Origin: an uncultured Desulfobacterales bacterium
Lineage (GTDB): Bacteria; Desulfobacterota; Desulfobacteria; Desulfobacterales; JAFDCJ01
NCBI GenBank assembly: GCA_945787595.1
Contig: CALZJV010000009.1
Span: 1-29,476 of the forward strand
Reading direction: 5' to 3'
DNA length: 29,476 bases
Below are positions 22,483 to 29,476 of this stretch, one piece after another (positions within the stretch are counted from its first letter, which is position 1; the number at the start of each line of letters is the position of its first letter). The position numbers were made by a program, and so were the translations under genes. Under the pieces are notes generated by a model. That model saw only the letters and a list, made by a program, of their open reading frames with translations, was not told where the DNA came from and made no database searches.

Positions 22483-25452
22483 TTACTCCGCCAGATACAG
22501 TACACACCGTGAATTTCGGCCGTCCACTTTCAAAATCAAAGGGCTGCTAAACTCAACATGAGCAACATAATTTGTTTCTTTGACCACCGGAAGCGATGTT
22601 AGCCAGCTCCAGTCCAAAAAATCTTCCTTGTTATCCGATACCATAACATAGTTGATGCCCAGCGTTGATATGTTGTGGAAAAAGTGTGACCCCTGCGATG
22701 GTTCTGCTTTCAAATCCGGAGAGGAGGTTTCGATCATTGCGCCGACCCCGCAAATTTCGGCCCAGCTCACCGGAATTCCCAACCAGCGATCCGCCGACCC
22801 CCATCTACCCGGACCGATCAGAATATACTTTTTTCCCTGCCGCAACAGACTGGAGTTCAGCTCACCGATCTCTCGCGCGATATCAGGCGTCCGAACGGCA
22901 TCGAAGGTATCCGGTTTCACATAGAGGATGTCCGCAATATCAGTTTTTTCAGCATTGCCCAGCGCGTGGAAGGAGTGGCAGAACGCTCTGGCAACGTCTG
23001 CCTGGCTGATTTCAACCTGCCCAAGCTCCGCCCTGGCGGTCATCGGTCTGAGCTGCAAAAGTGCAAATTCCGGCTTGCAATCCTTGTTCTGTGGCCAATT
23101 GACTGAAAACTCAAGTTCCACCGGACATCCCATCCCCTCCTGACCCACCTGCAAAACATCTGCAAGCAGATCGGCCAGGGGTAACAAATCATATTTGAGT
23201 ACTTGAGAAAAGGTGAGAACCCGGTGCCCGGGTATGTGGGTGGTATCGCGCATTCGGTGCTCTTCCGGGATGTAGGTACTGGCAAGCAGTTTCATCGGAG
23301 GGTCCTCGGTGACATCGTCGACCTCACGTTTTGCAAGATTGGCATCTTCATTGATTCCAAGTTCAGGATAGGGACCGCCCATTTTCAGTGAAAAGAAAAA
23401 TCGCTGGGAATTTTCCAGGATATCATCTACGGTGGTCCTCTGGGGCAGAATCTGCGGATATTTCGGAGAAAACCGCAGGGCCTTTTCTCCTTCCATCACG
23501 GTTTTTCCTAAACCCATGGCAATTGTGGCAATTCCTTCCTCCGGTTGCATTTTGGAAAAGGGATAGTAATTATGCGATTGGGCAACTCCAGAGATAGCCG
23601 GATAGAAATAATCACCGTATCTTTCGCCAACGAGCTGTTGAATGATAACCGCCATCTTCTCTTCTTCCGTACGCTGCCCAACCCGCCTTGAAAACGCCCT
23701 GGGGCTTTGAAAATAAGTGGAGGCATACACCAGCTTGATGGCGTTTATCAGTTGCAACAATCTCGTATCGAGATCGGGATGATCGTTGGGGACCATATAT
23801 GTTCGATAAAGACCGGCATATGCGCGAAATTGTGCGTCTTCCAAAAGGCTGGAAGAGCGCACGGCCAATGGATAGGTTATTTTTGCCAAATAGGCCTTCA
23901 AATCGTCGGCGATCCACTGGGGAAAGGCAGCTTTGCAAAACGTTTGCGCAATCTCTTCATCGGGAGCATCCGACTTTGAAAGCCCCTTCAGATTATTTTC
24001 CTCAACAAAGGCTTCAAATCCTTCGGTGGTGATCACCATGGCCTGGGGGACAAAAATGTTTATATCTTCAAATTTTTGATGAATGGCCGGAAGCCGCTTA
24101 AGCAAGTTAGATACAAAGGCCAGTCCCCGCGCCTTTCCCCCAAGGGAGCCTGTACCGATCTTAAAAAATTCCGTGTCAAGATCAAATTCAGCGGCCTCAA
24201 AGTTTACCACCACGCCTTTTTGGCGCCTACTGCGCCGGGCCTTGATGATAGAAATGAGATACTGCCGGTGCTTGTCAACGCTGGAAAAATCATCTTCTCT
24301 TATCGGTCTTACCTTGGAGGCCAGCATGATTTCCGTGCGGGCAAAAAGCCATCGGGAAAGATCATTGCGACTGGCATGATGCACGAATGAATCATCCGGA
24401 ATTTCATGAAGAAGCCTTTCAAAAGCGCGCGTGTTGGACGCCCGGGCAATTTCGCGGCCATCCGGCTTGCGAAAAATGAAATCTCCAAAGCAAAGCTGTT
24501 CCAGGAAAAAGGAACGCACCTCCGAGATTAACGAAGGTGAATTTTTATCAACAAAAAAAGCAGGAATCTTAGCCGCTTTTGCAGCATTGGATGATTCCGA
24601 GCTGGTGAGCAAAAGGGGTATGTCGAAGCGTTCCTTTTTTATTTTGGAAAGAAAGGCCACGCCGGCATTTTCATCCAATTTATCGTTTCGCGGAAAGCGC
24701 ACATCTGAAATAACGCCGAGCACATAAGGTTCATACCGTTCGTACAGACCGTTGGCTTCTTCGTAATTTCTGGCCACCAGGATTTTCGGTCGGGCGCGCA
24801 TGGTTAGCAGGCGGTGTTCTTCATTGAGGCCTTCCTCCAGCACCGCCTGAGTCTGAGACACCAACTCCCGGTAAAGGACGGGCAGCAGGGTAGATATGTA
24901 AATCGGAGAATCTTCGACATAAAGAATGACCCTGATGCCGGCTGATTCCGTGTCGTGGGCAACGTTGACCGAATCCTCCGCGCTTTTAACCAGGGCAACC
25001 AGAATATCCGTATCGCCCGACCACACAAACGTACGGTCAATTCCGGGGGGTTGGGTAAACACCCGGCTGGATTCCTCTGAAGGTATTGCACTGTGGGTTA
25101 ACAAGATCACCGGCAGGTCCGTATCCTTATTTTTTATTTTCCGTCCCAGCATGAAGGCATCCATATCGGCCAGATGGAGCATGGTAATAACCAGATCAAA
25201 TTTTTTTTTGTCTAGTGCTGCCAGGGCTTCCCCGGCTGTGGCAACCCAGGTAAAGCGGGGCGGGTTGCTGAGATTCAACCCACGGTATTCATGAATGATT
25301 CTCTCGGAAAGGCGGCAGTCTTCCTCCATAATCCAGGCATCATAAGGGGTGGAAACCAGCAGGATATCTCTGACCTTATTGGCCATCAATTCATGAAAAA
25401 CTTTAAAATGAGGATCAAAATCATCGGAAAAACTTTCGATTTCTAAAGTCAT
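22483..25452 (-). CDS. Receiver-receiver-PEP/pyruvate-binding (PPDK_N-like) regulatory protein
   Basis: 989 aa. A first receiver-like domain is at about residues 28-150, degenerate because the phospho-acceptor strand reads VITMLHLADMDAF with no Asp. A second is at about 172-315 with YVEDSP, D in GVISDVRFP, LLTSSES and FFVDKNSP, all key residues kept. A ~110-residue linker follows, then a PEP/pyruvate-binding (PPDK N-terminal, ATP-grasp-like) region with KIGTGSLGGKARGLAFV (about 431-447), FVPQAMVITTEGFEAF, LAVRSSSLLEDAQFRAYAGL and AVIIQQLVG. The C-terminal portion has LLQLRPMTA and ILIGPGRWGSADRWLGIPV. The phosphohistidine swivel and PEP-binding TIM barrel of PPS/PPDK are absent, so it cannot complete the PPS reaction. 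ATP-dependent phosphotransfer or nucleotide sensing gated by the receiver is inferred. It is monocistronic; the start at 25452 is the first ATG. Confidence 0.88.
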   Translation of the reverse strand: MTLEIESFSDDFDPHFKVFHELMANKVRDILLVSTPYDAWIMEEDCRLSERIIHEYRGLNLSNPPRFTWVATAGEALAALDKKKFDLVITMLHLADMDAFMLGRKIKNKDTDLPVILLTHSAIPSEESSRVFTQPPGIDRTFVWSGDTDILVALVKSAEDSVNVAHDTESAGIRVILYVEDSPIYISTLLPVLYRELVSQTQAVLEEGLNEEHRLLTMRARPKILVARNYEEANGLYERYEPYVLGVISDVRFPRNDKLDENAGVAFLSKIKKERFDIPLLLTSSESSNAAKAAKIPAFFVDKNSPSLISEVRSFFLEQLCFGDFIFRKPDGREIARASNTRAFERLLHEIPDDSFVHHASRNDLSRWLFARTEIMLASKVRPIREDDFSSVDKHRQYLISIIKARRSRRQKGVVVNFEAAEFDLDTEFFKIGTGSLGGKARGLAFVSNLLKRLPAIHQKFEDINIFVPQAMVITTEGFEAFVEENNLKGLSKSDAPDEEIAQTFCKAAFPQWIADDLKAYLAKITYPLAVRSSSLLEDAQFRAYAGLYRTYMVPNDHPDLDTRLLQLINAIKLVYASTYFQSPRAFSRRVGQRTEEEKMAVIIQQLVGERYGDYFYPAISGVAQSHNYYPFSKMQPEEGIATIAMGLGKTVMEGEKALRFSPKYPQILPQRTTVDDILENSQRFFFSLKMGGPYPELGINEDANLAKREVDDVTEDPPMKLLASTYIPEEHRMRDTTHIPGHRVLTFSQVLKYDLLPLADLLADVLQVGQEGMGCPVELEFSVNWPQNKDCKPEFALLQLRPMTARAELGQVEISQADVARAFCHSFHALGNAEKTDIADILYVKPDTFDAVRTPDIAREIGELNSSLLRQGKKYILIGPGRWGSADRWLGIPVSWAEICGVGAMIETSSPDLKAEPSQGSHFFHNISTLGINYVMVSDNKEDFLDWSWLTSLPVVKETNYVAHVEFSSPLILKVDGRNSRCVLYLAE

Positions 25453-25629
25453 GCGAATTTGTCCTTTTAGCTCATTTTAGTTCATTTCTAATTTTAGTTC
25501 ATTTACTTGATTAAAAATAAATCCCTTTGAAATTCAAAGAAAAATTTTGCTCTGATATTGTTACAAAGCGAAACTTATTCAAACCACATATTGCCAAAAA
25601 TCTCAATGAATTTGAACGCGTGTTTTGAT

Positions 25630-25669
25630 TTGACAAAAAATATGACCATGGTATTATGACCATGTCATA
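25630..25669 (+). promoter_or_regulatory. Sigma70-type promoter with overlapping operator repeats
   Basis: TTGACA (25630-25635), a 16-base spacer and TATTAT (25652-25657). Overlaid on the spacer and -10 are two direct copies of TATGACCATG (25641-25650, 25655-25664) that also form nested inverted repeats (TATGAC 25641-25646 with GTCATA 25664-25669; CATGGT with ACCATG). This is the layout expected for autorepression by a Phd-type antitoxin, whose gene starts about 250 bases downstream. The link is inferred. Confidence 0.6.
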
Positions 25670-25685
25670 TAAATAATAGAACTAA

Positions 25686-25885
25686 GTTGAGAAGTTGAGA
25701 GCTTCAAGTTTCAACGTTCCGGGTTGAAAAAGTACAGTCTAATCCTATCATAGGGATTCTGTCTTCATCTGCTTATAAACCCGTTTCACTCGATGGGATT
25801 AGACGGGAATTCCAAATTTTGATTAATATTGTGAGCAGCAACCCTTGGTTGTAACCTTTAAACCTTGAATCCCAAACCTGGAACT
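25686..25885. repeat. Family C repeat block between promoter and toxin-antitoxin genes
   Basis: TTTCAACGTTCCGGGTTGAA (about 25709-25729) is the reverse complement of the family C core seen at 5799-5816. Related TTGAATCCCAAACCTGGAAC is at about 25865-25885, giving an overall inverted arrangement. Together with 25453-25629 (AT-rich, no gene) it fills the spacer between the PEP-binding gene and the antitoxin. Confidence 0.6.
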
Positions 25886-25920
25886 CTCAGTAAGGGATAA
25901 AATAAATTGAGGAAGCCGGC

Positions 25921-26154
25921 ATGGAGCAAATGATTTCAAAATCAAAGTTCAAGCCCCGCGCGTTGCATTATTTCCGTGAAATTGAGAGGACTGGACGGGG
26001 ATTGATTATCTGCGATCGCGGCAAACCGGTTTTAAAAATTGTGCCTTATGCAGAAGATCCCGAAGAGGCCTTGAAGGCCCTTCGCAATACTGTTATTAAA
26101 TATGAGGATCCAAGTGAGCCGGTCGGACTGGAAGATTGGGAAGCGTTAAAGTGA
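25921..26154 (+). CDS. Phd/YefM-family type II antitoxin
   Basis: 77 aa. The N-terminal half follows the Phd/YefM dimerisation/DNA-binding pattern: short MISKSKFKPRALHYFREIER helix, RGLIICDRGKPVLKIVPY (the family's IT.RGKPVA.L.P strand pair). The C-terminal half (DPEEALKALRNTVIKYEDPS, LEDWEALK) is the charged toxin-neutralising tail. It would bind and inhibit the downstream PIN toxin and, as a complex, repress the shared promoter. GAGGAAG about six bases before the ATG supports the start; its stop overlaps the toxin GTG start (GTGA), the usual antitoxin-first arrangement. The most likely promoter lies unusually far upstream, beyond a repeat block. Confidence 0.85.
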   Translation: MEQMISKSKFKPRALHYFREIERTGRGLIICDRGKPVLKIVPYAEDPEEALKALRNTVIKYEDPSEPVGLEDWEALK

Positions 26155-26546
26155 TTGTGCTGGATACGCATACCTGGATATGGTTTATCAGTAAGCCGGA
26201 GGTTCTGTCAAAGAGAGCGACAAAAACGGTGTCCGCGGCTGTGAAGGAGAAAAGTGTTTTAATTTCATCAATAAGTGCTTGGGAAGTCGCTCTTCTGGTT
26301 TTAAAAAAGAGATTGAAGCTTTCGCTGGATGTAACCGATTGGATAGCAAAATCTGAAAATCTGCCGTTTATTCAATTCGTATCGGTCTCAAACTCCATCG
26401 CAATTAAATCGGTAAACTTACCCCAGCCGCTTCACCCGGATCCTGCGGACCGAATCATTATAGCTACCGCGCTGTCGGCGGGAGCTCCTTTGATCACCAA
26501 AGATAAAAAATTATTAGATTATCCGCATGTTAAAACAATCTGGTAA
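26151..26546 (+). CDS. vapC: PIN-domain toxin, VapC family
   Basis: About 131 aa from the GTG at 26151, which overlaps the antitoxin stop in GTGA and puts the catalytic strand at the very N-terminus (MIVLDTHTWIWF), as usual for VapC. A TTG at 26136 in the same frame would add five unneeded residues. PIN acidic residues are visible: D5 in LDTHTW, E in SAWEVALL, D in HPDPADRIIIATAL, and the closing LITKDKKLLDYPHVKT. VapC toxins are Mg2+-dependent ribonucleases that often cleave initiator tRNA or 23S rRNA; the target here is unknown. It is paired with a Phd-type rather than VapB-type antitoxin, a common combination. All catalytic positions appear intact, so it is likely functional. Confidence 0.88.
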   Translation: MIVLDTHTWIWFISKPEVLSKRATKTVSAAVKEKSVLISSISAWEVALLVLKKRLKLSLDVTDWIAKSENLPFIQFVSVSNSIAIKSVNLPQPLHPDPADRIIIATALSAGAPLITKDKKLLDYPHVKTIW

Positions 26547-26564
26547 AATCGAGAGGATCACATA

Positions 26565-28124
26565 TTGGACATCTGGATGACGCTGAGAAAGGCCCGGGAC
26601 TTATTTCCTGATAAGGTGGCCGTCGTGGACGGTGATCGCCCGTTCACCTATGCCCGGATAGGTGAACACGTTGATTCACTGGCACGCTTTTTCCAGGCCA
26701 GAGCTATCCAATCCCAAGACCGCATCTCCATTCTCGAAGTCAACTCCGCCGCGTTTTTGGAAACCTATTATGCGGCCGCTGGAATCGGCGCAATTTTAAA
26801 TCCGCTGAACTATCGCCTGGCACCGAAAGAAATTGCATACATTTTGCGAGATTCCGGCTCCCGATGGCTGGTGACCGGATCCCGTTTCATGTCCTTGGTA
26901 AAAGGGATTCTAATGGAAGATACACCGTTGGAGGGAATTCTCTGGATCGGAGATTCACCCTCCTTTCCTGAGGGGATCACATGTTACGAATATGAAAATG
27001 CCATTCACGACCATGCAGGTATTTTCAAACCCGCAGCAATTCGTGAAGATGATGTTGCCCATCTTTACTATACCAGCGGCACCACCGGACGCCCCAAAGG
27101 CGTGATGCTAACTCATAAGAACGTTTGCCTACATGCCCTGGGGACCATAGCCGAACTAAAACTCACGGATAGCGATATCTGGGGCCATATTGCCCCCATG
27201 TTTCACCTGGCCGATGCTTGGGCCGCGTTCGCCATTACCTGGGTGGGCGGCTGCCACGTGATGGTGGCCCAGTTTGAGGCTGAGGCGGTGATGGCCGCTA
27301 TTGAGAAAGAACGCATCACTCTGAGCAACATGATCCCCACCATGCTTAATCTGATGATCAAGCATCCAAAGGTCGGTGAGTTTGATTTTTCAAGTCTGCG
27401 GGTGATTCTAAGCGGCGGCGCACCCATTGCCCCGGAAGTTGTCCGAAGTATCATGGACGCATTAAGCTGTGATTACATTCAGACCTATGGCATGACCGAG
27501 ACCAGCCCTTACCTGACTTTTAGCATTATAAAGCAGCATTTGCAAAACCTGCCGCCGGAAGATCAATTTAAATACAAGGCCAAGACCGGTCGCCCATTTA
27601 TGGGGGTGGACCTCAAGGTGGTGGACGAGAATGGAAACCCCGTGTCAGCCGATGAAAAGCAAGTCGGTGAAATCTGGGTGCGCGGTGATACCGTTACCCC
27701 CGGATACTGGAACCTGGAGAAAGAAACCGAAGAGGCATTTTCCAATGGATGGCTTCGCACCGGAGATCTGGCGGTTGTCGATACCGAAGGGTATGTCAAC
27801 ATCGTGGACCGGAAAAAGGACATGATCGTCACCGGCGGGGAGAACGTGTATTCAACGGAAGTAGAAAATGTGCTTTATTTGCACCCCAAGGTGCTCGAAG
27901 CCGCCGTGTTTAGCGTGCCGGATGAAAAGTGGGGTGAGGCGGTAGCGGCAGCCGTGGTGCTCAAGGAAAACGAATCCGCCACCGAAACGGAAATTATCGG
28001 CTTCTGCAAACAGCACCAGGCATCATACAAAGCGCCGAAATCCGTCGTCTTTTTGGACGAACTCCCCAAAACAGGTTCGGGGAAAATTTACAAAAAAGCA
28101 CTGCGTGATCCTCATTGGAAATAA
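26565..28124 (+). CDS. Acyl-CoA synthetase / AMP-dependent ligase
   Basis: 519 aa, typical for fatty-acyl or aromatic acyl-CoA ligases of the ANL superfamily, which activate a carboxylate to acyl-AMP and then transfer it to CoA. Motifs: P-loop YYTSGTTGRPKGVMLTHKN (K178), SGGAPIAPEVV, YGMTETSP, hinge GWLRTGDLAVVDTEGYVNIV and DRKKDMIVTGGENVYSTEVE, and catalytic lysine K507 in PKTGSGKIYKKALRD. Start: TTG at 26565 with AGAGG eight bases upstream; an ATG at 26577 is the alternative. It begins 18 bases after the toxin stop, on the same strand, so it may be read through from that operon, although function is unrelated. Substrate chain length is not predictable; a medium/long fatty or aryl acid is a guess from general family likeness. 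Confidence 0.93.
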   Translation: MDIWMTLRKARDLFPDKVAVVDGDRPFTYARIGEHVDSLARFFQARAIQSQDRISILEVNSAAFLETYYAAAGIGAILNPLNYRLAPKEIAYILRDSGSRWLVTGSRFMSLVKGILMEDTPLEGILWIGDSPSFPEGITCYEYENAIHDHAGIFKPAAIREDDVAHLYYTSGTTGRPKGVMLTHKNVCLHALGTIAELKLTDSDIWGHIAPMFHLADAWAAFAITWVGGCHVMVAQFEAEAVMAAIEKERITLSNMIPTMLNLMIKHPKVGEFDFSSLRVILSGGAPIAPEVVRSIMDALSCDYIQTYGMTETSPYLTFSIIKQHLQNLPPEDQFKYKAKTGRPFMGVDLKVVDENGNPVSADEKQVGEIWVRGDTVTPGYWNLEKETEEAFSNGWLRTGDLAVVDTEGYVNIVDRKKDMIVTGGENVYSTEVENVLYLHPKVLEAAVFSVPDEKWGEAVAAAVVLKENESATETEIIGFCKQHQASYKAPKSVVFLDELPKTGSGKIYKKALRDPHWK

Positions 28125-28205
28125 ATTGGCTTAACCTTCGAAAGCTTTGCTGCTAATGCATCCCCGAATTACAATAAATTAATTTGACAGCAGCAGAACT
28201 TATGC

Positions 28206-28221
28206 CAATTTATATAAATTG
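28206..28221. promoter_or_regulatory. 16-bp perfect palindrome upstream of the hydroxypyruvate reductase gene
   Basis: CAATTTATATAAATTG is fully self-complementary. It lies about 125 bases before the start codon at 28346 and just after TTGACA (28184-28189). It could be an operator; no regulator is identified. The rest of 28125-28345 shows no gene. Confidence 0.35.
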
Positions 28222-28345
28222 ATCTTATCGACAAGTTTCCATCTTATTTTTGATATAATCATAAAAAAACTAAAAAATTATTGACAATATCATAAGTTGC
28301 GTTTAAGCAAATCCAATGCTCTTATAAAAAGAAGGAGATTTGTCA

Positions 28346-29476
28346 ATGAATCAAAAGAACTGGGAAATACATAATCCTTCCGGAAGCAAACGCGTCATTG
28401 TCACCAAAAAATTACCGGGCATGCGCTGGCTGGACATCCTGACCCGTGCCGGATGCAAGGTCGAAATCTGTACCTCCGATGAAGTGCTTAGCGTTGATGA
28501 TATTAAAGCTGCCATGGGGTCTCAGTGTGATGGCGTCCTTGGACAACTGACGGAAGACTGGGGAGATGAGCTTTTCCAAGCACTCAAGGCCGCCGGTGCC
28601 ACGGCATACAGCAATGTTGCCGTGGGTTATGACAATGTCGATGTGGACGCCGCCACCCGGCACGGCATCCCGATGGGAAATACTCCGGGGGTATTAACGG
28701 AAACCACGGCACAAATGGCGGTGACACTGACCTTTGCAGCAGCCCGGCGGACCGGTGAGGCCGAACGCTTTCTGCGGGCAGGTAAATACAAAGGCTGGCT
28801 GATGACGCTTTTTCTGGGAGAGCTGTTGTGGCACAAGACCGTCGGTGTAATCGGCGCCGGGCGCATCGGAGCAACCTATGCCCGTATGATGGTTGAAGGC
28901 CACAAAATGAATCTTCTCTATCATGATATCTACCCGAATAAGGATCTTGAGAATTATATAACCGCATACGGGGATTTTCTCAAATCCCGCGGAGAAGCGC
29001 CGGTATCCTGCAGGCACGTTGAAAATCTCGAGGATCTGTTGCGCGAAGCGGACTGTGTCAGCGTACACACCGTGCTGGATGAATCCACCCACCACCTGAT
29101 AAATGCAGAGCGGCTGGCGATGATGAAGGAAAACGCCGTTTTAGTCAATACCAGCCGCGGGCCGGTGGTTGATGAAGCCGCACTGGTTTCCCATTGTCGC
29201 AAACATCCGGATTTTCGGGCCGGTCTTGATGTATTCGAAGATGAACCGAGCTTAAAACCAGGATTGAATGAACTTGACAATGTCGTCATCGTCCCTCACA
29301 TTGCCTCGGCAACCCGCTGGACACGCGAGGGTATGGCCACGCTGGCAGCCTGCAATGTCGCCGGCATACTGTCCGGTTACCCGGCCTGGAACCAACCGGA
29401 TATTCTGTCTTTTTTGGAAGGAGAATCACCCAAGGCGGCGCCCAGCATCGTCAATGCGAAAGAGTTGGGGATTCCG
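28346..29476 (+). CDS. Hydroxypyruvate reductase, plant HPR1-like (D-2-hydroxyacid dehydrogenase), 3' partial
   Basis: The frame runs off the right edge with 377 codons visible, so only a few C-terminal residues are missing. It reduces hydroxypyruvate (and glyoxylate) to D-glycerate with NAD(P)H. The sequence follows plant peroxisomal HPR1 closely from my memory of that family: MRWLDILTRAGCKVEIC, CDGVLGQLTEDWGDELF, SNVAVGYDNVDVDAA, GNTPGVLTETTAQMA, then the NAD loop TVGVIGAGRIGATYARMMVE with GHKMNLLYHD. Active site: NTSRGPVVDEAAL (Arg), the GLDVFEDEP acidic residue, and HIASATRWTREGMATLAACN (His). It ends AAPSIVNAKELGIP, as in HPR1. AAGGAG at 28332-28337, eight bases upstream, supports the ATG. 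Role: glycerate/serine or photorespiration-like C2 metabolism. Confidence 0.95.
   Translation, partial: MNQKNWEIHNPSGSKRVIVTKKLPGMRWLDILTRAGCKVEICTSDEVLSVDDIKAAMGSQCDGVLGQLTEDWGDELFQALKAAGATAYSNVAVGYDNVDVDAATRHGIPMGNTPGVLTETTAQMAVTLTFAAARRTGEAERFLRAGKYKGWLMTLFLGELLWHKTVGVIGAGRIGATYARMMVEGHKMNLLYHDIYPNKDLENYITAYGDFLKSRGEAPVSCRHVENLEDLLREADCVSVHTVLDESTHHLINAERLAMMKENAVLVNTSRGPVVDEAALVSHCRKHPDFRAGLDVFEDEPSLKPGLNELDNVVIVPHIASATRWTREGMATLAACNVAGILSGYPAWNQPDILSFLEGESPKAAPSIVNAKELGIP

Noticed and set aside
22172..22507. 111-codon minus-strand open frame
   Set aside because: It translates the decamer repeats and spacer text (SILDTGCSILDAG), overlapping the real gene start of neither strand; a repeat artefact.

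Overview
The window looks like a chromosomal segment of an anaerobic, Desulfobacterota-like (Desulfobacterales-type) bacterium. This is inferred from gene content: large hybrid sensor kinases with periplasmic-binding modules, a receiver/PEP-synthase-like regulator, an acyl-CoA ligase, a QueG-like double [4Fe-4S] protein, and spacers full of hairpin-forming repeats. No rRNA, tRNA, CRISPR, integrase or transposase gene was found, and no marker fixes the taxon.

Layout. 1-2.3 kb (+): the 3' part of a coiled-coil/OmpA-like envelope protein whose reading frame breaks just before its end, then a tRNA-dihydrouridine synthase. 2.4-6.9 kb (-): response regulator, overlapping sensor kinase and QueG-like reductase in one run, and separately prmA, with a nested-palindrome spacer between. 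6.9-8.3 kb: gene-poor, with one copy of a 161-bp duplication and an inverted-repeat element. 8.3-13.7 kb (+): the standout operon, two tandem paralogous ABC-type substrate-binding proteins translationally coupled to each other and followed 4 bases later by a 1062-aa hybrid histidine kinase. No permease or ATPase gene is next to them, so this reads as a sensing rather than a transport unit. 13.7-16.2 kb: decay zone with the second duplication copy, an internally deleted ATPase, a small DUF4019 secreted protein, a small unknown ORF and a decayed ORF pair. 16.2-18.7 kb (+): a second hybrid kinase with its own fused solute-binding domain. 18.7-21.1 kb (-): an SDR lacking its Rossmann half abutting a DUF488 gene, then a radical SAM protein. 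21.1-22.5 kb: layered inverted repeats and a broken PP2C/SpoIIE-type phosphatase remnant. 22.5-25.5 kb (-): a 989-aa receiver-receiver-PEP/pyruvate-binding protein. 25.6-26.5 kb (+): a Phd/VapC toxin-antitoxin pair whose likely promoter/operator is separated from it by repeat DNA. 26.6-29.5 kb (+): an acyl-CoA ligase and, running off the right edge, a hydroxypyruvate reductase strikingly like plant peroxisomal HPR1.

Two themes stand out. First, signal transduction is dense: four multi-domain regulators, two kinases tied to substrate-binding proteins (one fused, one by operon), and a receiver fused to an ATP-grasp-like enzyme core. Second, the spacers hold at least four dispersed repeat families and several gene remnants created by deletion or rearrangement, so the segment appears to be actively eroding. 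Domain names come from motif recognition by eye, not from a database search.
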